DNA from: Candidatus Merdimorpha stercoravium
GTDB lineage: Bacteria > Bacteroidota > Bacteroidia > Flavobacteriales > UBA1820
Direction: 5' to 3'
DNA: 16,899 nt
NCBI GenBank assembly: GCA_018715295.1
Contig: DVLY01000063.1
Location: 1 to 16,899, forward strand
Under the pieces are notes generated by a model. That model was not told the origin of the DNA, did not search any database, and was given only the letters and a program-made list of their open reading frames with translations. Below, piece by piece: positions 1 through 7,377 of this stretch (within the stretch, counting starts at the first letter, position 1; the number at the start of each line of letters is the position of its first letter). The position numbers and the translations under genes were made by a program.

Positions 1-50
1 GCCCCCTTTTTGCCCCCGCCTGACGGCTTGCCCGCCCGGTTGGTTGCCAC
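1..50 (-). CDS. Possible start of an unidentified gene, cut by window edge
   Basis: Eight bases after the mutS stop, on the same strand, a GTG at 50-48 opens a frame with no stop to the window edge (16 codons plus 2 bases). It reads V/M-ATNRAGKPSGGGKKG, a basic, low-complexity stretch that could be the N-terminus of a protein, and AAGGA lies about 13 bases upstream. The length is far too short to identify a family, and the open frame could be chance. If real it would be the next gene of the tsaD-rsmE-mutS run. Confidence 0.25.
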   Translation of the reverse strand, partial: MATNRAGKPSGGGKKG

Positions 51-58
51 AGACGCTG

Positions 59-2698
59 TCAATCCTTCAGTCCGATGCTCTTTTTGATCTCGGAGAGTTT
101 TACCAACGCCTCCACCGGCGTGAGGCTGTTGATGTCGATGCCCTTGAGCTGCTCCTTGATATTGACCAGCGTGGGGTCGTCCAACTGAAAAATGCTCAAC
201 TGGATGTTGTCCGAAGAAGGTATTGCGGGGACAGACACCTTCCGGGCCTTTTTCGCCGCCGTCCCCCCGGCCACGCTTCCCAGTTGGGAGCGTTCCATCT
301 GCTGCAGGATCTGCGTGGCGCGTTCGATCACCGGAGCCGGCATGCCCGCCATCTGCGCCACATGGATCCCGAAACTGTGGTTCGAACCGCCCGGCTGGAG
401 TTTGCGGGTAAAGATCACCTGGTCGCCGACCTCGCGCACCGACACGTTGAAATTGTGAATGCGGGGGAACGAGTCGGCCATCTCGTTGAGTTCGTGGTAA
501 TGGGTGGCGAAAAGCGTCTTGGGCCGCTGGCGCGACTGATGCAGGTACTCGGCAATGGCCCACGCGATGGAAATGCCGTCGTAGGTACTCGTGCCGCGGC
601 CTATCTCGTCCAGGATGATCAGGCTGCGCTCCGAGATATTGTTCAGGATGTTGGCCGTCTCGTTCATCTCGACCATGAAGGTCGATTCGCCCGAGGACAG
701 GTTGTCCGACGCCCCCACCCGGGTGAAGATCCGGTCGACCACCCCGAGACGGGCGCTGCGCGCCGGCACATAGCTGCCCGTCTGCGCCATCAGGCAGATC
801 AGGGCCGTCTGGCGCAGCAGGGCGGACTTACCGGACATATTCGGTCCGGTGATCATCATGATCTGCTGCGTCTCCCGGTTGAGGGTAACGCTGTTGGGGA
901 TGTACGGCTCTTCGGGCGGCAGGCGCCGTTCGATGACCGGATGGCGGCCGTCGATGATCTCGATGTCGGTGGTCTGGTCCACCTGGGGACAACAGTACTG
1001 GTATTGCTGGGCGACCGAGGCCATCGAAAGCAGGCAATCGGTCTCGGCCACCACGCGGGAATTTTCCTGAATGGCGGCGATGTACTTCCCGCACTGCTCC
1101 ACCAAGGCGGTGTAAAGGCGGGATTCGATCTGGGCGATGCGGTCCTCGGCGCCGAAGATCTTGGCTTCGAATTCCTTGAGTTCGGGAGTGATGTAGCGTT
1201 CGGCCGAGACGGTGGTCTGCTTGCGGATCCAGTCGGAAGGCACCTTGTCCTTGTGCGTATTGCGCACCTCGATGTAATAGCCGAACACGTTGTTGAACCC
1301 GATCTTGAGCGAGGAGATGCCGGTGCGTTCGGCCTCCTGCTCGATGATGCCCGAGAGGATCGCCTTGTTGGAATGCAGCATCGTGCGCAGTTCGTCCAGC
1401 TCGGCATCGGCCCCCTGGGCGATCACCCCGCCCTTGGACAACTGGGCGGGCGCATCCGCGGCCAGAGTGCGGCGGATCGCGGCGCAGAGTTCGCCGCAGC
1501 CGTCCACCGCCTGGGACATCTGCACCAACAGGGGGCTGTCGCCCGCCTGCCCGAGGATGTTTTTCATCGGGGTGCCGACTTCGAGCGAAGCGCACAAGGC
1601 GGAAAGCTCCTTCGGGTTGATGCGCCCCGTGGCCACCTTCCCCGCCAGGCGCTCCATGTCGGCCACCGAAGCGATGTAGCGACGCAGTTCGTCCGCCTTT
1701 TCCTCCTGCGAAAGGAAGTATTTTACCGCTCCCTGCCGGCCGCGGATCGCCTCGACGTCCTTGAGCGGGAGCATGAGCCAGCGGCGCAGCATCCGCGCTC
1801 CCATCGGGCTGATGGTGCGGTCCAGCACATCGAGCAAGGTGGTGGCGTTTTCACTGGGCGAGGAGAGGATCTCCAAGTTGCGCGCCGTAAAACGGTCGAG
1901 CCACACGTACGTATCGCTCTGTATACGGGCTATGCGGGAGATATGGTCGATGCGGTTGTGTTCGGTCTGGCGCAGGTACTCCATCACTGCCCCGGCGGCG
2001 GCGATGCCGTCGGACATCCGGTCGATGCCGAAGCCCTTGAGGGAACGGGTCTTGAAATGATTCTGAAGGGTCTCCCGGCCGAAACTCTCGGAAAAAGCCC
2101 AGTCGTCCAGCATGTACGTACGATAGGAGGTGCCGAAGACCTCGCGGAAGCGGACCTTCATTCGCCGCTCGTGCAGCACTTCACTGGGGGAAAACGTTTC
2201 GAGCAGTTTGACGGCCTGCCCCTGCGGGCCTTCCGAGATGAGGAATTCCCCGGTGGAAACGTCCAGGAAAGCTACGCCGACCCCTTTCTGCCCGAAATGC
2301 ACCGCCGCCAGGAAGTTGTTCCGACCCGAGGCGAGCACCTGATCGTTCATCGCCACCCCGGGGGTAACGAGCTCCGTTACGCCGCGTTTGACGATCTTTT
2401 TGGCCAGTTTCGGGTCTTCCAACTGGTCGCACACCGCTACCCGCCGGCCGGCCAGCACCAGTTTGGGCAGATAGGTGTCGATGGCGTGGTATGGGAAACC
2501 GGCCATCGCCGTTTCGGTGGGAAGTCCGGCGCTGCGCTTGGTGAGCACAATGCCCAGGATGCGGGAACACTCCACCGCATCCTGCCCGTAGGTTTCGTAA
2601 AAATCGCCCACCCGGAACAACAACACCGCATCGGGGTGTTTGGCTTTTATGGCGTTGTACTGCGCCATCAAGGGGGTTTCGGTCGTTTGTTTTGCCAT
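59..2698 (-). CDS. mutS: DNA mismatch repair protein MutS
   Basis: This 879-residue ATPase recognises mismatches and small loops in newly replicated DNA and recruits MutL. All family parts are visible in order: the N-terminal mismatch-reading Phe-x-Glu motif (GDFYETYG, F33 and E35), the long lever and clamp region, Walker A GPNMSGKS (618-625), the ABC-type signature SDNLSSGEST (664-673), Walker B with ILDEIGRGTST (695-705), and the FATHYHE histidine loop (730-736). The form GPNMSGKS rather than GPNMGGKS is the one I associate with Bacteroidetes MutS. Near the C-terminus QLSIF (833-837) resembles a sliding-clamp binding motif. The length is normal for the family. The ATG at 2698 is chosen because the conserved N-terminal domain begins directly after it. 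The gene lies 27 bases downstream of the radical SAM gene and is probably cotranscribed with it. Confidence 0.98.
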   Translation of the reverse strand: MAKQTTETPLMAQYNAIKAKHPDAVLLFRVGDFYETYGQDAVECSRILGIVLTKRSAGLPTETAMAGFPYHAIDTYLPKLVLAGRRVAVCDQLEDPKLAKKIVKRGVTELVTPGVAMNDQVLASGRNNFLAAVHFGQKGVGVAFLDVSTGEFLISEGPQGQAVKLLETFSPSEVLHERRMKVRFREVFGTSYRTYMLDDWAFSESFGRETLQNHFKTRSLKGFGIDRMSDGIAAAGAVMEYLRQTEHNRIDHISRIARIQSDTYVWLDRFTARNLEILSSPSENATTLLDVLDRTISPMGARMLRRWLMLPLKDVEAIRGRQGAVKYFLSQEEKADELRRYIASVADMERLAGKVATGRINPKELSALCASLEVGTPMKNILGQAGDSPLLVQMSQAVDGCGELCAAIRRTLAADAPAQLSKGGVIAQGADAELDELRTMLHSNKAILSGIIEQEAERTGISSLKIGFNNVFGYYIEVRNTHKDKVPSDWIRKQTTVSAERYITPELKEFEAKIFGAEDRIAQIESRLYTALVEQCGKYIAAIQENSRVVAETDCLLSMASVAQQYQYCCPQVDQTTDIEIIDGRHPVIERRLPPEEPYIPNSVTLNRETQQIMMITGPNMSGKSALLRQTALICLMAQTGSYVPARSARLGVVDRIFTRVGASDNLSSGESTFMVEMNETANILNNISERSLIILDEIGRGTSTYDGISIAWAIAEYLHQSRQRPKTLFATHYHELNEMADSFPRIHNFNVSVREVGDQVIFTRKLQPGGSNHSFGIHVAQMAGMPAPVIERATQILQQMERSQLGSVAGGTAAKKARKVSVPAIPSSDNIQLSIFQLDDPTLVNIKEQLKGIDINSLTPVEALVKLSEIKKSIGLKD

Positions 2699-2725
2699 CG
2701 TGGTCTGCTCTTTTCCTCCACGAAG

Positions 2726-3676
2726 TTAAGAAAATTTCCGTCCCTGCCAATGCCCGCCGGAGCGCATTTTGGCGATGATCTCGCGTTGGATCTCGGGCAC
2801 GCGCCACTCCAGCCCCCAATCGGGAGCAAGGCGATACCGGGGCGGGGTCTCGGAGATGAAACGCTCCACCGGCAGGTCGGGACGAAGGCGTTCGAGCACT
2901 TCGATGATGAAATCTTCGTACTCCTCCCGGTGCTCGAAAAGATGGATCCCTGCCCGATCGCCCTGCAACCAGCGCTTTGCCAGCGGCGTGTCGCGCATAA
3001 GCTGGAGCTGATGGAATTTTACGGCCGAGAGGGGAAGCTCGTTGATCTGCCGCACGGAATCCAGTTCCCGCTGCCGCCCGGTAAGTCCGAAGAGAAAATG
3101 CGCAGCGGTGTGAAGCCCCCACCGAGCCGTACGCCGGATCGCGCCCCGGGCCGCGGCGTAGTCGTGCCCCCGGTTTACCTGCGCCAGGACATCGTCATAG
3201 ACGCTTTCCACGCCGTACTCGATGCTGACGAAATGCGTGCGGGACAGGGTGGCGAAAAAATCGAGCATGGCCTCGTCCATGCAGTCGGGGCGGGTGCCTA
3301 TCACCAGGCCGGAGATGGCGGGATGGGACAAGACCCGGGCATAGAGATCCCTGAGGTGATCGGGATCGCCGTAAGTATTGGTATAGGCCTGGAAGTAGGC
3401 GACGAATCGGGCACTGCGGGGATAGCGTTTGCGCAAGAACCCGATCCCTTCCTCGATCTGCACGTCGATGTCCGCGTGGTGGGTATAAAACGGGACGAAG
3501 GCTTCGTTGTTGCAGAAAGTGCAGCCTCCGGTGCCCACCCGCCCGTCGCGGTTGGGGCAAGTAAATCCCCCGGAGAGCGACACTTTCTGCACGCGCCCGC
3601 CGAAACGCTCCTTGAGCCTTTCGGCCGCGCTGTTGTACGGAAGGGCATCGCCCCAGGGAAAGCTCTCGGGAATCAT
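2726..3676 (-). CDS. TIGR01212 family radical SAM protein (YhcC-like)
   Basis: A 316-residue radical SAM protein of the TIGR01212 type, whose E. coli member is YhcC. The iron-sulfur cluster cysteines are C40, C52 and C55 in the stretch TCPNRDGRVGTGGCTFCNN. This gives the long spacing CX11CX2C that separates this family from the usual CX3CX2C proteins. Further family features are the FVAYFQAYTNTYGD segment (about 91-104) and GLVIGTRPDCMDE (about 124-136), typical of the Elp3-like radical SAM barrel. The length is normal. The exact substrate is, to my knowledge, not settled for most members, so no reaction is assigned. The gene sits between rsmE (25 bases upstream) and mutS (27 bases downstream) on one strand, which suggests an operon with translation-related functions. 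Confidence 0.93.
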   Translation of the reverse strand: MIPESFPWGDALPYNSAAERLKERFGGRVQKVSLSGGFTCPNRDGRVGTGGCTFCNNEAFVPFYTHHADIDVQIEEGIGFLRKRYPRSARFVAYFQAYTNTYGDPDHLRDLYARVLSHPAISGLVIGTRPDCMDEAMLDFFATLSRTHFVSIEYGVESVYDDVLAQVNRGHDYAAARGAIRRTARWGLHTAAHFLFGLTGRQRELDSVRQINELPLSAVKFHQLQLMRDTPLAKRWLQGDRAGIHLFEHREEYEDFIIEVLERLRPDLPVERFISETPPRYRLAPDWGLEWRVPEIQREIIAKMRSGGHWQGRKFS

Positions 3677-3701
3677 CTTCGCATGGCGGTTTTACAAACG
3701 G

Positions 3702-4421
3702 TTAGAACAAGGCATGCCCCACCGAAGCCGCCGCCACGGCATACAGGGCCGCCGTCTCGGTGCGCAGCCGCGCCTGCCCCAGCGAAACCGGCACATACCC
3801 CGCCTTGAGCGCCTCGTCGAGTTCTTCGGGGGTGAAGTCGCCCTCGGGACCTATCAGGACGATGCTGTCCTGCGAGCGCGCCAACAAGGGAGCCGCCTGC
3901 TGGCGTTCCCCCTCCATACAGTGAGCCATCAGAAGGCAGGCGGAAGACGACGCCGTCTGGCGGAGAAACGTCCGGAAGTCGGTCGGAGGGTCGAGCTGCG
4001 GGAAGGTCGCCTTGAGGGACTGCTTGCCGGCCGAGACGATGATCTTTTCCCCCCGGTCGCGGTTGTACACCCTCCGTTCGCTGCGGGCGCAGATAAGCGG
4101 AGTGATGCGGTCCACGCCGATCTCGGTGGCTTTCTCGAGCAGCCACTCCATCCGGTCGTTGGATTTGGTGGGTGCTACGGCGATGTGAAGGCGGTAGGGA
4201 CGCCGCTGGTCGTCCTCCAGGGTCTGCTCCACGCGTACCGAGACCCCCGAGGGGCTTGCCAGGGCGATCCGTCCGCGCACCATCACGCCCCGTCCGTTGG
4301 TCGCCAGGAGGGTTTCGCCTTCGACCATCCGCAGGACTTTGACCACATGGTGGCTTTCATCCTTGTCCAGGGTGAAAAACTCCCCGGAGGGGAGCAGGGA
4401 GGGAGCGTAAAAGAGTTGCAT
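3702..4421 (-). CDS. rsmE: 16S rRNA (uracil-1498-N3)-methyltransferase RsmE
   Basis: A 239-residue SPOUT-class methyltransferase that uses S-adenosylmethionine to methylate N3 of U1498 in the 30S subunit. The N-terminal PUA-like part has SHHVVKVLRM (23-32). The catalytic half has TKSNDRMEWLLEKATEIG (85-102), the knot glycine loop GPEGDFTPEE (191-200) and LGQARLRTETAAL (214-226), all RsmE hallmarks. The frame stays open far upstream, but the ATG at 4421-4419 is chosen because the protein then begins MQLFYAP, as expected for the family, and because it clears the tsaD stop by 23 bases. The upstream extension would overlap tsaD. The gene is the second of the tsaD-rsmE-radical SAM-mutS run. Confidence 0.96.
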   Translation of the reverse strand: MQLFYAPSLLPSGEFFTLDKDESHHVVKVLRMVEGETLLATNGRGVMVRGRIALASPSGVSVRVEQTLEDDQRRPYRLHIAVAPTKSNDRMEWLLEKATEIGVDRITPLICARSERRVYNRDRGEKIIVSAGKQSLKATFPQLDPPTDFRTFLRQTASSSACLLMAHCMEGERQQAAPLLARSQDSIVLIGPEGDFTPEELDEALKAGYVPVSLGQARLRTETAALYAVAAASVGHALF

Positions 4422-4444
4422 ATCCGGGAAAAGTGTTTTCTTCT

Positions 4445-5473
4445 CTAAAGCGAATACCGCGCCTGCGCCACGGCGGACTCGTCGGTGAACTGCCCTCGGA
4501 GGTACTTGAAATACCCCGTTACGGCGATCATCGCGGCATTGTCCGTGGTAAATTTGAGGGCAGGCAGGTGCAGGACGATCCCCTGACGGGAAGCGGCCTG
4601 CTGCAAAGCCTCGCGCAAGCCCGAGTTGGCCGAAACGCCGCCGGCGATGGCGGCCTCGCGGAGGCCGGTCTGCCGGAGGGCCCGCAGGAGTTTGGAGACC
4701 AGTATGTCCACGATCGTCCCCTGTACCGAAGCGCAAAGGTCGGCCAGGTGTTCCCGGACGAAATCGGGGTCTTCCTTTTCCTTTTTCTGCAAAAAGTACA
4801 GCACCGAGGTCTTGAGCCCCGAGAAACTGAAATCCAGCCCGCCCGGTTCGGGACGGGAAAAGGAGAAGGCCTTCGGATCGCCCTCCCGCGCCAGGCGGTC
4901 GATGTGCGGTCCGGCCGGATAGGGCAAGGAAAGCATCTTGCCGATCTTGTCGAAAGCCTCGCCCGCCGCATCGTCGATGGTCGAACCCAGGACGGTCTGT
5001 TCCAGGTAGTCGTCCACCCGCACGATCTGGGTGTGTCCGCCGCTGACGGTCAGGCACAGGAACGGGAAACGCGGCGCGGGGCGGCCGCTGCCGTCCTCCA
5101 CGAAATTGGCCAGGATGTGCCCCTGCATGTGATTGACCTCGATCAAGGGAATCCCCAGCGCGACCGAAAGGCTCTTGGCAAACGAGGTGCCCACCAAAAG
5201 CGAACCCATCAGGCCCGGTCCGCGCGTAAAAGCGATGGCGGTTAGGTCCTCTTTGCGTATATTTGCCTGTCTGATGGCCGCATCGACCACCGGGACGATA
5301 TTCTGCTGGTGGGCGCGCGAAGCCAGTTCGGGGACCACGCCTCCCCAGAGTTCGTGGACTTTCTGCGAGGCGATGACGGTGGAAAGCAACTGCGTACCGC
5401 GCACCACGGCCGCAGAGGTGTCGTCGCAGGAGGATTCGATGCCCAGGATAACGGGCTGCTCAAGTGTTGTCAT
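4445..5473 (-). CDS. tsaD: tRNA N6-threonylcarbamoyladenosine transferase subunit TsaD
   Basis: A 342-residue ASKHA-fold protein that transfers the threonylcarbamoyl group from the TsaC-made adenylate onto A37 of tRNAs reading ANN codons, in complex with TsaB and TsaE. Seen directly: GIESSCDDTS (11-20), GPGLMGSLLVG (85-95), the metal-binding HMQGH (115-119), SGGHTQI (144-150), and near the C-terminus GGVSANSGLR and DNAAMIA, where the aspartate is the third metal ligand. The frame stays open upstream, but the ATG at 5473 puts the conserved core 10 residues in and gives a normal length; the upstream part would run antisense through the DUF4491 gene. As the upstream neighbour is divergent, tsaD is the first gene of its operon, and its promoter must lie in the 21-base gap or inside the neighbour's 5' end. 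Confidence 0.97.
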   Translation of the reverse strand: MTTLEQPVILGIESSCDDTSAAVVRGTQLLSTVIASQKVHELWGGVVPELASRAHQQNIVPVVDAAIRQANIRKEDLTAIAFTRGPGLMGSLLVGTSFAKSLSVALGIPLIEVNHMQGHILANFVEDGSGRPAPRFPFLCLTVSGGHTQIVRVDDYLEQTVLGSTIDDAAGEAFDKIGKMLSLPYPAGPHIDRLAREGDPKAFSFSRPEPGGLDFSFSGLKTSVLYFLQKKEKEDPDFVREHLADLCASVQGTIVDILVSKLLRALRQTGLREAAIAGGVSANSGLREALQQAASRQGIVLHLPALKFTTDNAAMIAVTGYFKYLRGQFTDESAVAQARYSL

Positions 5474-5477
5474 GGGA

Positions 5478-5485
5478 CAAAAATA
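5478..5485 (-). promoter_or_regulatory. Candidate Bacteroidetes -7 promoter box for tsaD
   Basis: On the minus strand the 21-base gap between tsaD and the DUF4491 gene contains TATTTTTG, a full match to the Bacteroidetes -7 consensus TAnnTTTG, preceded by a TTTTTTCG tract. Only TCCC separates its last G from the tsaD ATG. I see no TTG at the expected -33 distance. Transcription starting a few bases after the box would begin at or just inside the tsaD start codon. The match could be a chance product of the A/T run. Confidence 0.45.
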
Positions 5486-5494
5486 CGAAAAAAG

Positions 5495-5839
5495 ATGGAC
5501 GCATGGATTGACACCCTCAACTTCAACGGTCTGCTCATCGGAGCTTTGACTTTTCTGATCATCGGCGCTTCGCATCCGGCGGTGATCAAAGGCGAATACT
5601 ATTTCGGGACCCGCATCTGGTGGGCCTTCCTGCTGCTGGGGCTGCTCGGGATTGCCGCCGCAGTGTACGTGCAGGACATCACCCTGTCGGCTCTTTTGGG
5701 CGTATTTGCCTTCACCTGCCTGTGGGGCATCAAGGAGATCTTCGAACAACAGGAACGGGTGCGCAAGGGCTGGTTTCCGCGCAATCCCCGGCGCAAGTAT
5801 CCTTTCGACCCCTCCGACGAGCACCCCGGCGAAAAATAA
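5495..5839 (+). CDS. DUF4491 family small membrane protein
   Basis: A 114-residue protein recognisable as DUF4491, a Bacteroidetes family of unknown function. It has three hydrophobic segments at about residues 10-28, 42-60 and 62-78, so it should sit in the inner membrane. Family-type landmarks are NFNGLLIGALTFLIIG, HPAVIKGEYYFGTR between the first two helices, and GIKEIFEQQERVRKGWFPRN before a charged tail. The frame is open for 62 more codons upstream, but the ATG at 5495 gives the family's usual start and avoids overlap with tsaD. The oxidoreductase gene follows after 24 bases on the same strand. The name is secure from sequence; no function should be inferred. Confidence 0.9.
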   Translation: MDAWIDTLNFNGLLIGALTFLIIGASHPAVIKGEYYFGTRIWWAFLLLGLLGIAAAVYVQDITLSALLGVFAFTCLWGIKEIFEQQERVRKGWFPRNPRRKYPFDPSDEHPGEK

Positions 5840-5863
5840 CTTTCCGGGAGGAAACTACAGAAA

Positions 5864-6601
5864 ATGAAAAGGCCGATACGTACCGTTATCCTCAACGGTT
5901 CACCCCGTCCCCGGGGGCTGATCTCCCGGATGATGGAACACGCCGCAAAGACCATCGGCGGCGAAGTCTCGCTGCTTACCCCTTCGCGGATGCACATCCA
6001 GCCCTGTACCGGCTGCATGGCCTGTCGGCGCGAGGGCGTATGCCGCCTGCCCGAGGACGATGCGCACCGCGCCGCAGAACTCCTGCGCCAGGCCGATCTC
6101 ATCGTCGTGGGAACGCCGGTTTATTGGGCCAACATGAGCGGCCCGCTCAAGGTGCTTTTCGACCGTCTGGTGCCCGTTTTCATGGGCAAGGGGGCGCACG
6201 GGTTGCCGCAGAAGAAACTTCGGGGACGTAGGGGAATCGTCGTAACGGCCTGTACGACCCCGTTCCCTTTCGACCGGCTTTTCGGGCAGAGCAGCGGCGC
6301 AGGACGTGCCGTGGGAGAAATCCTTCGCGCCGGCGGAGTGAAGGTACGCCGTGTGCGGGTGGCCGGGACGCGGGGACGGCGGCATGTCCCGCCGCCGGGG
6401 GCTCTCGGCCGCATGTCGCGTTTGCTGGTCCGCTTTCGAAACGAATGGGAGAACCGCTGCTGGCAAGGCATGGAAAAAGGCGCCTGCCGAAAAGAAGAAA
6501 TGTCGCAGGCGCCTTTCAGGGATCAAAAATCTATTAAAAAATATACAACATCAATCATCCATGATGACATGGACAAAGATGCGGCGATCCCCGGGGAATG
6601 A
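5864..6601 (+). CDS. Flavodoxin-like NAD(P)H-dependent oxidoreductase
   Basis: A 245-residue protein of the NADPH-dependent FMN reductase/flavodoxin superfamily. It begins with the FMN phosphate-binding loop NGSPRPRG (11-18), then PCTGCMACRREGVC with cysteines 48, 51, 54 and 60, a pattern seen in iron-sulfur flavoprotein-like members, and TPVYWANMSGPLKVLFDR (84-101), a family hallmark. FMN binding is expected; a cluster bound by the cysteines is possible but not shown. GGGAGG at 5846-5851 may serve as ribosome binding site. The odd part is the end: from about codon 205 the frame runs through a 12-bp terminator-like hairpin and then A/T-rich sequence unlike the upstream coding DNA, giving about 41 residues with no recognised motif. 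The ancestral protein probably ended near residue 205, so the extension could be a lost stop or a sequencing error. Substrate unknown. Confidence 0.88.
   Translation: MKRPIRTVILNGSPRPRGLISRMMEHAAKTIGGEVSLLTPSRMHIQPCTGCMACRREGVCRLPEDDAHRAAELLRQADLIVVGTPVYWANMSGPLKVLFDRLVPVFMGKGAHGLPQKKLRGRRGIVVTACTTPFPFDRLFGQSSGAGRAVGEILRAGGVKVRRVRVAGTRGRRHVPPPGALGRMSRLLVRFRNEWENRCWQGMEKGACRKEEMSQAPFRDQKSIKKYTTSIIHDDMDKDAAIPGE
6476..6516. terminator. Bidirectional rho-independent terminator-like hairpin
   Basis: AAAGGCGCCTGC (6476-6487) pairs perfectly with GCAGGCGCCTTT (6505-6516) around a 17-base loop, a 12-bp GC-rich stem. Read on the minus strand, the hairpin ends in a run of five T (complement of the A run 6474-6478), which fits the end of the tamB-trmN6 transcript about 125 bases past the trmN6 stop. 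Read on the plus strand it ends in only three T, then C, so termination there should be weaker. It lies inside the oxidoreductase reading frame. Confidence 0.75.
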
Positions 6602-6639
6602 AAATCCCCTATGTTGGCTAATTTTTCCCGCAGCGATCC

Positions 6640-7377
6640 CTACAACGAGGGAGTATCGGGATGAAAACCTCGGGTGAGTTCCCGGTATTGTGCGCTGCGC
6701 TGCCCGTTTTCCTGGCACAGTTGCAAGGTGTCTGCCACCACCTCTTCCGCCCGTACGGGGGCGAAAGAAAATTCCAGCAGCGAACGTTTTAACGGCCGTC
6801 CGACCCCGCCCCGCACATCCGTGCGCCGGGCCAGGTACAGACCTTCTGCGGCAAAGAAGACGACGATCCGGTCCGCCTCCCGGTAAGGATAGATCAGCGC
6901 GACACGCCCCGAAGGGGCGAGGATTTCGACTATCCTGCGGGCAAACGCCTCCGCCGGCAAGTGGAGGGCATGGCGTGCCGCGGCGCGGGGTGCCTCCGGA
7001 GGGAGGGTGTCTTCGGTGAAAAAAGGCGGATTGGAGACGATCAGGTCGTAGCGCCGGGAAAAATCGGCGGTCAGCACGTCGCCTTGGCATACGGAAAGGC
7101 GCTCGGCAAAGGGGCTGTGGGCAAAGTTTTCCCGGGCGTCGGCTACGGCTCCCGGATCGATATCGATGCCTTCTACCTGCAACAGCGGGTAGCGTTGTGC
7201 GAGCATCAGGGCGATCAGTCCGCAGCCGGTTCCTGCGTCCAGCGCCCATCGGGCCTGCGAACCGTCGCTCCAGGCCCCCAACAGGACGCCGTCCGTACCG
7301 ATCTTCATCGGCGAGCGGGCATGGGTCATCGAAAAACGTTGGAAACGGAACAGGCCGTCGGGTCGGTGGGAGGTCAT
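6640..7377 (-). CDS. trmN6: tRNA1(Val) (adenine-37-N6)-methyltransferase, TrmN6/YfiC type
   Basis: A 245-residue S-adenosylmethionine-dependent methyltransferase. In E. coli, YfiC methylates N6 of A37 in tRNA1(Val). Seen here: the family N-terminal segment MKIGTDGVLLGAW (24-36), motif I DAGTGCGLIAL (47-57), the acidic end of strand 2 GIDIDPGAV (70-78), and the amino-methyltransferase motif SNPPFF (115-120), which marks N6-adenine chemistry. The length matches YfiC. The ATG at 7377 overlaps the tamB stop as ATGA, so the two are probably translationally coupled. The assignment to tRNA rather than another adenine target rests on the KIGTDGVLLGAW signature and is an inference from the family. Confidence 0.9.
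   Translation of the reverse strand: MTSHRPDGLFRFQRFSMTHARSPMKIGTDGVLLGAWSDGSQARWALDAGTGCGLIALMLAQRYPLLQVEGIDIDPGAVADARENFAHSPFAERLSVCQGDVLTADFSRRYDLIVSNPPFFTEDTLPPEAPRAAARHALHLPAEAFARRIVEILAPSGRVALIYPYREADRIVVFFAAEGLYLARRTDVRGGVGRPLKRSLLEFSFAPVRAEEVVADTLQLCQENGQRSAQYRELTRGFHPDTPSL

Noticed and set aside
44..3808. A 1254-codon open frame on the plus strand, antisense to mutS and the radical SAM gene
   Set aside because: Its peptide has no recognisable domain, and it is rich in His, Arg, Gly and Asp as expected when GC-rich coding DNA is read backwards. The opposite strand carries complete, motif-bearing genes.
6563..6679. Possible 38-codon plus-strand ORF between the oxidoreductase and trmN6
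   Set aside because: It overlaps both neighbours, has no ribosome binding site and no similarity I recognise; the region is better read as transcript ends.
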